Source: Paludibacteraceae bacterium (lineage in GTDB: Bacteria > Bacteroidota > Bacteroidia > Bacteroidales > Paludibacteraceae). From it: a stretch of 11,621 nucleotides of DNA. The stretch spans positions 1-11,621 of the forward strand of contig JAGCZK010000114.1 in assembly GCA_017960065.1 (NCBI GenBank), written 5' to 3'. Below, one piece after another: positions 6,986 through 11,621 of the stretch (positions are counted from its first letter, which is position 1; the number at the start of each line of letters is the position of its first letter). The notes beneath the pieces are model-generated. The model was not told the origin of the DNA and made no database searches. It saw only the letters and a list, made by a program, of their open reading frames with translations. Both the position numbers and the translations under genes were made by a program.

Positions 6986-8521
6986 TTACGGTCGGCCGCC
7001 AGGTCCGCCCCCGGGACCCCCGCCAGGAAATCCGCCTGTGTTGCTGTCGCTTCCGAGCGAAGCGCTCACGGTGGCCGACGACGAACCGCCCGAGTGAGTG
7101 GCGCCAATGTACAGCCCGTGCCAGTTGGTCCCTCCGCTAATCGTTACGCCAGTGGTAAGGGTGTTGCTGCCCGAGGTGATTTCGGGCGACGAAATGAGGA
7201 TTTTGGGCGTGAAGGAGGTCGAAGGCAAGGTGAAATTCATCGCTTCGGCATGGCTGCTGTTGGCCAGGTTATAGCTTGTGCCTGCTGTGGCGCTGGTCCA
7301 AACGCTGTACTGCGTGCTGCTGGTGGTTGGACAGACAAACATATTGTTGTTGGGGCTGACACCCAGCAGGGTGCCGCCGCTAACGGTCAGCGTCCCTTCG
7401 TCCACGTCGAATGCGGTTTCGGGGTCGCGGCTGCCGATGGCTACAATCACGCCTCCGCTTATGACGATGTTGCCGTTAGAGTCGATGGCATCGTTGTTGG
7501 CGGATTGGGCATACACCCAACCTCCGTTGATGGTCAGCAAACTGGCGGCGTTGATGCCGTCGTCGTAGGCGGTAATTTCCAGTTGGCCGCCATTGATGAG
7601 GATTTGCGATTTGCTTTCGAGCCCTTCGTTTTTGCTGGCCGTGATGCCCACGGTCGCCTCGTAGAGAATGGTGGGCCCGTAGGATCTGACCCCGTCGCCG
7701 TTTTGTGCCGTTGCCGTAAGGCTTCCGCCCACCAGGTAGCAGTAGCCGGCGTCATCGTCGTCGCCAGCCTGTATGGCTTCGTCGTAGGCAGTAACAGAAA
7801 CCTCGCCGCCGTAGAGGATGAAACCGTCGTTGGTATGGATGCCGTCGGCGCACGACGAGCCGCTTGCGCTAATGGTGACGGTGCCCGTGTTGATGCGGAC
7901 GTAGTCGTCGGAGGCGATGCCGTGCTTGCCGGTGCTGGTTACCGTCAGGCTGCCATCACCCGAAAAAATCAGCTGGCCTTCACCAAACAAGGCGGCCTTG
8001 GCCTGCTCTTCGTTGTCGGCGGTGTCGTAGCCTTTTCCCGTAAGGGAATTCTCGCCCGAAAGTACCACAAACTGGCGCTTTTTGCCTTGCAGGTTGAGTG
8101 CCGGTCCGTTGGCGCTCGTCAGGGTCAGATTGTTGAGCGACAGTTTGACTTTCTTTTCGGAATAGATTTTGAGACTGCCCGACCCCGAGCCACTGATTTG
8201 GTATTCGATCCGCTCGTCGGCGGTGGAGGTGCAGACAACGTTTCCGTTGAGGTTGCTGATTGCGACCCCGTTACCCTCCCAAGGGTTGGTAACAGTGGCG
8301 GAGGTTCCGGAATAGACGATGGTGATCACCTGATCCGAAAACGTGGTGTTTTCGACAAAATCCTCGTCGTTGTGGATGATGTCGTTTGCGGTGGCTGCCG
8401 CTTCGGCCGATGAGGCGTTCGAAGTGTTGGAAGCCGGCTCCCAAGTGATGGTTTCCCGTTTTTTGCATGCGGTAAGCGCCATTAGCAGCAATAGGCCGAT
8501 GGCGAGTGACAGTCTGTTCAT
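6986..8521 (-). CDS. Cthe_2159-like beta-helix lipoprotein, copy B, with Gly/Pro-rich tail
   Basis: A 511-residue paralogue of the protein at 5410-6915. It has a lipoprotein signal (hydrophobic 5-17, LTAC with Cys19) and an Ala/Ser/Asn-rich linker (about 29-48). The beta-helix follows, with TVTNPWEGNGVAI (76-88), GPALNLQGKKRQF, GYDTADNEEQAKAALFGEGQ, GKHGIASDDYVRI, then DGIHTNDGF, NGDGVRSYG, NEGLESKS, DDGINAASLLTINGG, NDAIDSNGN. Near the end WHGLYIGATHSGGSSS matches copy A, but copy B continues into a tail of about 16 residues (GGFPGGGPGGGPGGRP) that copy A lacks. It is presumably surface-exposed and polysaccharide-binding, by family analogy only. It is first of the tandem pair, with a -7 box at 8546-8553, and is divergent from the CAP-domain gene at 8705. 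Confidence 0.86.
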   Translation of the reverse strand: MNRLSLAIGLLLLMALTACKKRETITWEPASNTSNASSAEAAATANDIIHNDEDFVENTTFSDQVITIVYSGTSATVTNPWEGNGVAISNLNGNVVCTSTADERIEYQISGSGSGSLKIYSEKKVKLSLNNLTLTSANGPALNLQGKKRQFVVLSGENSLTGKGYDTADNEEQAKAALFGEGQLIFSGDGSLTVTSTGKHGIASDDYVRINTGTVTISASGSSCADGIHTNDGFILYGGEVSVTAYDEAIQAGDDDDAGYCYLVGGSLTATAQNGDGVRSYGPTILYEATVGITASKNEGLESKSQILINGGQLEITAYDDGINAASLLTINGGWVYAQSANNDAIDSNGNIVISGGVIVAIGSRDPETAFDVDEGTLTVSGGTLLGVSPNNNMFVCPTTSSTQYSVWTSATAGTSYNLANSSHAEAMNFTLPSTSFTPKILISSPEITSGSNTLTTGVTISGGTNWHGLYIGATHSGGSSSATVSASLGSDSNTGGFPGGGPGGGPGGRP

Positions 8522-8545
8522 GTGCGTTATGATTTTAAGACCTTA

Positions 8546-8553
8546 CAAATTTA
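8546..8553 (-). promoter_or_regulatory. -7 promoter box of copy B
   Basis: TAAATTTG on the minus strand matches TAnnTTTG exactly, 24 bases upstream of the ATG at 8521. No recognisable -33 TTTG is found 19-21 bases further upstream, so an activator may be needed. A 10-bp direct repeat lies at 8593-8624. Confidence 0.5.
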
Positions 8554-8592
8554 GCAAAAAACGCGGCTTGGAGTAGGAGTTTGTCGTGCAAT

Positions 8593-8624
8593 TATTGTTA
8601 ATGAACCATGTAAATATTGTTAAT
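8593..8624. promoter_or_regulatory. Spaced direct repeat, candidate regulator site
   Basis: TATTGTTAAT occurs at 8593-8602 and again at 8615-8624, a period of 22 bases or about two helical turns. It lies in the 183-base gap (8522-8704) between the divergent copy B and CAP-domain genes. Geometry and location suit a DNA-binding regulator, but none is identified. The plus-strand promoter for 8705 could not be resolved; T-rich bases at 8651-8686 contain only partial matches. Confidence 0.35.
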
Positions 8625-8704
8625 TGACAGGGCATGACCGTTGCCAATTCCGATAATTTTTTGTTTCTTTGTTTTTGGTATTATTTCAAAACAGCACCCG
8701 AATC

Positions 8705-10006
8705 ATGAAACCGACTGCCCGATATGGCCGATGGCATCGTTGCCTGCTGCTGCCGCTGTGCTTGTGGTGGGCGTTTCCGGGCTGCGCCCAAACGTCGCTC
8801 AACCCGCAGTGGACGGCCGGCGAAATCGCGCGGGCCCATACGGCCCAAAACGTGTCGTATCTGACACCGGAGGAGAAAAACGTCGTCTTGTATATCAATC
8901 TGGTGCGCCTCTACCCGCAAAAGTTCTTGCGCGTAGAGGTGTTGTCGTATCAAATGCCTGATGGATTTGTTGAGCTGGACAAGTCTTCTCCCTATTACCG
9001 CTCGCTGGTTTCGGACCTGAAGTCCGCCCGGCCGATCGAGGCCCTGTCGTACGACACCTTCATGCACCAGCAGGCAACCTGCTGGGCCGACGAAATGGGG
9101 CGCAAGGGCCTGACTGGGCACAACCGCACCGAATGTGCCATGCGTTTCAGTAACGAAAGTTGCCAGTACGGCTTTCATACGGCACGCGACATCGTGATGG
9201 CCCTGCTTATCGACGAAGATGTGCCCAGTCTTGGTCATCGGCACCACATGCTCAACGAGACGTTGACTACCGTCGGGGTTGCCATCCGAAAACATTCCTC
9301 AATGAGATATGGAACGGTGATTGACAGTGATGACCCGTCGATGCGCGACTACAACTGCAAGCGCGATGCCTCTGTTCCTCCGATGACAAAATCCCTGGTG
9401 CGTTATACGCCGAAAGCTTCGTCCGCCCGCCAGGCGGCCACTTCGTCCCAGGAACCCCAGCTTTCGCAACCGTCTAAGCTACAAACGTATTCCGTTCCGA
9501 TTGCCCGAGCAACTGGCGAAACGGTCATGACGCGGTTTTACAACTACAGCGGATCCACCGTCTTGTCGGCCTTGCAACTGGGCTATGCCTACGATTTTTC
9601 GGACAACCGCCACCTGATTTCGGCGGGCACGCTGGCCTTCCGCTACCACTTGTTTGAGCTGAATCTGCTGCAGTTTGAGTTGGGCGTTTCGCCGTTCGAC
9701 GCCACGATTGGCTGGAACCCCAGCGTCGGGGCTGCCATTCCGCTGAGCAAGTCGTGGGCGGTGGGGGTCTATGGCGCCGTGTCGCTCGACTTTTCGCCCG
9801 TCGTGGCCTGGCTCGACGACGATTACGGCTACAACTCCGACGACTTTTACCTGCAACTGGCCGGTGGCGTGGCCTTCGAACACAGCGGCTTTGCCTACCT
9901 GCCATTCCGCCTTTTCGCCGAATACCGCTACACCTGTGAGGGCGACTACCCCTCCAGCGGTCTCTACCTCGGCCTCCGCTGGGACCTGGCCGCAGTGTGG
10001 CGGTGA
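8705..10006 (+). CDS. CAP/SCP-domain protein with barrel-like C-terminal domain
   Basis: A 433-residue exported protein. The signal segment runs to about residue 28 (hydrophobic 13-25, ...WAFPGCAQ; Cys27 could be a non-canonical lipobox or sit at the signal peptidase I site). Residues about 54-207 resemble a CAP (SCP/Tpx-1/PR-1) domain: LTPEEKNVVLYINLVRLYP at the start, LTGHN (His139), NESC--GFHTARDIV (Glu151), and LGHRHHMLN (His178-His181) before VGVAIRK. These fit the conserved His/Glu cavity of the family, whose bacterial members are poorly understood envelope proteins. After a Ser/Gln/Pro-rich linker (about 235-262), residues 271-433 alternate aromatic and polar strands (SALQLGYAYDF, LFAEYRYT, SGLYLGLRWDL) and suggest a small outer-membrane beta-barrel. 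The start at ATG 8705 is chosen over an upstream in-frame TTG (8669) because the signal peptide begins there. It is followed by a strong terminator. Confidence 0.8.
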   Translation: MKPTARYGRWHRCLLLPLCLWWAFPGCAQTSLNPQWTAGEIARAHTAQNVSYLTPEEKNVVLYINLVRLYPQKFLRVEVLSYQMPDGFVELDKSSPYYRSLVSDLKSARPIEALSYDTFMHQQATCWADEMGRKGLTGHNRTECAMRFSNESCQYGFHTARDIVMALLIDEDVPSLGHRHHMLNETLTTVGVAIRKHSSMRYGTVIDSDDPSMRDYNCKRDASVPPMTKSLVRYTPKASSARQAATSSQEPQLSQPSKLQTYSVPIARATGETVMTRFYNYSGSTVLSALQLGYAYDFSDNRHLISAGTLAFRYHLFELNLLQFELGVSPFDATIGWNPSVGAAIPLSKSWAVGVYGAVSLDFSPVVAWLDDDYGYNSDDFYLQLAGGVAFEHSGFAYLPFRLFAEYRYTCEGDYPSSGLYLGLRWDLAAVWR

Positions 10007-10092
10007 GTCAATATTTCTCAAAAAAATTGCGAAATGGACCAATAAGGACCAAAATTCTTTGTGATAATTCAAAAAATTTTTAATTTATTTGT

Positions 10093-10132
10093 AACTGGAA
10101 TCTGCGAAGCGGGTTCCAGTTGTTTTGTTTTT
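10093..10132 (+). terminator. Intrinsic terminator after the CAP-domain gene
   Basis: An uninterrupted 13-pair stem (10093-10105 with 10109-10121, including two G-T wobbles) closes on the trinucleotide loop GAA inside a GCGAAGC tip, an exceptionally stable mini-hairpin. A T-rich run, GTTTTGTTTTT (10122-10132), follows. It lies 86 bases past the CAP-domain stop and insulates it from the next gene. Confidence 0.8.
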
Positions 10133-10135
10133 GGA

Positions 10136-10144
10136 GGGGGGGGG
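10136..10144 (+). repeat. Nine-base poly-G tract
   Basis: Nine consecutive G residues lie between the terminator and the FISUMP-type gene at 10211. Such tracts can change length by slipped-strand mispairing. The tract is upstream of any promoter for that gene rather than inside a coding frame. Confidence 0.6.
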
Positions 10145-10173
10145 ATGGTATGAAGACGAGGACTTGGAGCTTT

Positions 10174-10191
10174 GTTGTATTAGAATACAAC
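10174..10191. promoter_or_regulatory. 18-bp palindrome upstream of the second FISUMP gene
   Basis: GTTGTATT (10174-10181) and AATACAAC (10184-10191) form a perfect inverted repeat around AG, 19 bases before the ATG at 10211. There is no T tract, so it resembles an operator rather than a terminator. A TTTG at 10171-10174 overlaps it, but no TAnnTTTG follows at the right spacing, so the promoter itself is unresolved. Confidence 0.4.
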
Positions 10192-10210
10192 CTTACTAAA
10201 AATAATAAAT

Positions 10211-10840
10211 ATGAAATGTAAACCGAGTTTGTCGGGCAATGGCACCCTGCAAGGCCACGACTATGTAGATCTTGGCCTGCCTTCGGGCACGCTTTGGGCC
10301 ACCTGCAATGTGGGGGCGAATTCGCCAGAGGAGTATGGCGACTGTTTCGCATGGGGCGAAACGACGCCTAAGACAACCTATGGTTGGAGTACCTACAAGT
10401 ATGGAACCGACTATAATCAACTAACCAAGTACTGCAACAATAGCGATTACGGCAAAAACGGCTTTACCGATACCAAAACCACACTTGATGCCGGAGACGA
10501 TGCCGCCACGGCCAACTGGGGAAGCGGTTGGCGTATGCCGACAAAGGCAGAAATGATAGAACTCAAGGAAGAATGCTCATGGGAGTGGACTGCACCCAAG
10601 GGAGTGTACGGTTATCGTGTTACTGGTCCGAATGGTAACTCGCTCTTCCTGCCCGCTGCAGGCAACTGCGACGAGTGCGGCCTCGGCGACGCTGGTAGTC
10701 TCGGCGGTTACTGGTCGGGTTTGCTCACCGCGGGCAGCCCGAGCGACGCGTTCGGCCTCTACTTCTATTCGAACAGCGTGAATTGGGGCTACGGCGACCG
10801 CTTCTATGGGCGGTCAGTTCGCCCGGTGGTGAAGCGTTAG
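10211..10840 (+). CDS. FISUMP-type protein without signal peptide, variable-region-like C-terminus
   Basis: A 209-residue paralogue of the lipoprotein at 495-1241. The domain starts almost at once: YVDLGLPSGTLWATCNVGA (18-36), EEYGDCFAWGET, ATANWGSGWRMPTKAEM, VTGPNGNSLFLPAAGNC and a last segment GGYWS...RFYGRSVRPVVKR (165-209). Unlike the paralogue it has no hydrophobic leader. An in-frame stop at 10181-10183 with no intervening ATG rules out a longer form, so it is either cytoplasmic, a clipped copy, or exported some other way. Front-of-domain identity to the paralogue is 40/47, but only 22/45 in the last segment. There 17 of 20 variable codons end in C or T, as expected if they derive from AAC/AAT codons in a retroelement template. 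No template or reverse transcriptase is present here. The gene lies between imperfect direct repeats (10029-10046, 10909-10926). Confidence 0.75.
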   Translation: MKCKPSLSGNGTLQGHDYVDLGLPSGTLWATCNVGANSPEEYGDCFAWGETTPKTTYGWSTYKYGTDYNQLTKYCNNSDYGKNGFTDTKTTLDAGDDAATANWGSGWRMPTKAEMIELKEECSWEWTAPKGVYGYRVTGPNGNSLFLPAAGNCDECGLGDAGSLGGYWSGLLTAGSPSDAFGLYFYSNSVNWGYGDRFYGRSVRPVVKR

Positions 10841-10904
10841 AACGAGGTCGCCTTGGATGTTGTAATCCTGCTTTCAGGGTGCTGTAGCGCATGTTTTTGA
10901 AATA

Positions 10905-10936
10905 TTTTCACAAATAGACCAATAAGTTTATTTTTG
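10905..10936 (+). promoter_or_regulatory. Promoter of the AT-rich orphan gene
   Basis: TATTTTTG (10929-10936) matches TAnnTTTG exactly. TTTT (10905-10908), 20 bases upstream, matches three of four -33 bases. Transcription would begin near 10943, giving a leader of about 28 bases before the ATG at 10971. Confidence 0.5.
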
Positions 10937-10970
10937 TAGACAGAGAAACAAAACTTAAAATCAATATGTT

Positions 10971-11393
10971 ATGAATAGTGATGAAAAATATCAATTAATA
11001 AAAGAGTACAATAGCCTAATTCTGTGGACTGGATTTGATCTTATTCAGAATGGAATATACAATTATGAAAAGGAAGATGCACGTGTGGCTTGTCATAAAT
11101 ATGAAAGAAAATCCATAAGTACATATTTCTACTCGATATTTGTTGACGCAATAACTCATCTACCAGTACCTTGTATACCAACTTATGATAGATATGATAA
11201 TTCCGATACTGATGGTATTAAAAGATGGTTAGACGATGTGATTGTCATTATGGATATGAACGGAAATATTCTTTATGAAGAGAATGTGTTTACTCTCGGT
11301 GATAGTATATATATTCAATATGGTCAATATGGGATTAGCGTATCGGATCTTCCCAAATTATTGAAAGCCTTTAAGGAAGTAAGTCAGAAGTAA
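10971..11393 (+). CDS. Hypothetical protein, AT-rich orphan gene
   Basis: I do not recognise this 140-residue protein. It is probably soluble: no signal peptide or membrane segment is visible. It is rich in Tyr, Ile and Asp, with the basic stretch HKYERKS (42-48), the acidic turn YDRYDNSDTDGIKRWLDD (72-89), the strand-like run VIVIMDMNGNILYEEN (90-105), and a short C-terminal helix (LPKLLKAFKEVSQK). Size and composition would suit a small accessory or immunity-type protein, but nothing proves that. Base composition stands apart: 16 of the first 60 bases are G or C, against 32 of 60 in a sample of the CAP-domain gene (9541-9600), which suggests horizontal acquisition. A plausible promoter (10905-10936) supports independent expression. 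It ends with TAA at 11391-11393. Confidence 0.7.
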   Translation: MNSDEKYQLIKEYNSLILWTGFDLIQNGIYNYEKEDARVACHKYERKSISTYFYSIFVDAITHLPVPCIPTYDRYDNSDTDGIKRWLDDVIVIMDMNGNILYEENVFTLGDSIYIQYGQYGISVSDLPKLLKAFKEVSQK

Positions 11394-11515
11394 CCATAAT
11401 TGTTGAGTTTGATTTGTTACATAATGAGTGTTTTGTAAATACAAGGATGTATACACACAAAAGGAAACACTACCGGCAGTGATACTGTTTCAAAAAGTGT
11501 GTCTGAGTGAGTAAA

Positions 11516-11543
11516 AAGGACCGACCAATTTTGGTCAGTCCTT
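11516..11543. repeat. Near-perfect inverted repeat overlapping a promoter
   Basis: AAGGACCGACCA (11516-11527) pairs with TGGTCAGTCCTT (11532-11543), eleven of twelve positions, around ATTT. Its right arm covers the -33 box of the promoter at 11530-11561, so it could be an operator. Read on the minus strand it is followed by TTTTTAC and could end transcription coming from the right. The rest of 11394-11515 is AT-rich with only weak short repeats. Confidence 0.5.
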
Positions 11544-11561
11544 CCAAGCTTTGTAATTTTG
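11530..11561 (+). promoter_or_regulatory. Promoter of the right-edge gene
   Basis: TTTG (11530-11533), a 20-base spacer and TAATTTTG (11554-11561) match the Bacteroidota consensus exactly. Transcription should begin near 11568, about 20 bases before the ATG at 11588. Confidence 0.7.
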
Positions 11562-11587
11562 GAATGCTAAAAACTAAATTACAGCTT

Positions 11588-11621
11588 ATGTTACTTACAA
11601 AGGAACAAATTTCTGAGCAAA
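11588..11621 (+). CDS. Start of a gene cut by the right edge
   Basis: An ATG at 11588 opens a frame reading MLLTKEQISEQ that runs off the window without a stop. Only 11 codons are visible, so the product cannot be named. The exact promoter about 27 bases upstream (11530-11561) is the main support. The polar start with no hydrophobic stretch suggests a cytoplasmic protein. Confidence 0.45.
   Translation, partial: MLLTKEQISEQ

Noticed and set aside
6953..8413. A 486-codon plus-strand open frame opposite beta-helix copy B
   Set aside because: Antisense shadow. The minus frame encodes a lipoprotein paralogous to its neighbour, with repeated beta-helix motifs.
8669..8704. Upstream TTG start adding 12 residues to the CAP-domain protein
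   Set aside because: The added residues precede a normal signal peptide that begins at ATG 8705.
10150..10221. A 23-codon frame starting at ATG 10150 (MKTRTWSFVVLEYN...)
   Set aside because: It is out of frame with the FISUMP gene, has no signal-peptide character and spans the palindrome, so chance is more likely than a leader peptide.
11461..11495. Weak inverted repeat GAAACA / TGTTTC with inner CACT / AGTG
   Set aside because: Short, interrupted arms in AT-rich DNA without a T tract; not distinguishable from chance.

Overview
The window looks like chromosomal DNA from a gut-type member of the order Bacteroidales (Bacteroidota). The evidence is the protein families (Porin_10-like putative porin, DUF4491, FISUMP-type 'GLPSG-WATCN-G' proteins, Cthe_2159-like lipoproteins) and the Bacteroidota promoter consensus TTTG-N(19-21)-TAnnTTTG, which recurs just upstream of most genes. 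Most of the window has roughly balanced to slightly G+C-rich composition. The last ~750 bases are clearly AT-rich and look foreign.

Layout, left to right. (1) Positions 1-219 hold the 5' end of a minus-strand gene whose product resembles a motif of phage/plasmid polyvalent proteins; its leader carries REP-like hairpins. (2) Positions 495-1241 encode a secreted FISUMP-type lipoprotein with a very good promoter. (3) Positions 5357-1386 on the minus strand form a tightly packed four-gene operon: outer-membrane putative porin, membrane-anchored solute-binding protein, cyclophilin-type peptidyl-prolyl isomerase lipoprotein, and a small DUF4491 membrane protein. (4) Positions 8521-5410 (minus) hold two tandem paralogous beta-helix lipoproteins related to the carbohydrate-binding Cthe_2159 family, each with its own promoter -7 box. 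(5) Position 8705 onward (plus) is a CAP/SCP-domain protein with a beta-rich, barrel-like C-terminus, followed by a strong intrinsic terminator. (6) Position 10211 onward is a second FISUMP-type gene without a signal peptide, then an AT-rich orphan gene, and at the right edge a promoter and the first codons of another gene.

Taken together, most of the window is a cell-envelope region: secreted or outer-membrane lipoproteins, a porin, a periplasmic folding enzyme and a binding protein. The most intriguing signal is that the two FISUMP proteins, about 9 kb apart, are nearly identical at the N-terminal end of the domain but differ at about half the residues of an equal-length C-terminal segment ending VRPVV-R. 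The variable codons there are mostly pyrimidine-ending. This is the architecture of variable proteins of diversity-generating retroelements (DGRs). No reverse transcriptase or template repeat is present in the window, so this remains an inference. No rRNA, tRNA, CRISPR array or complete transposon was seen, and no gene-free stretch exceeds 300 bases.
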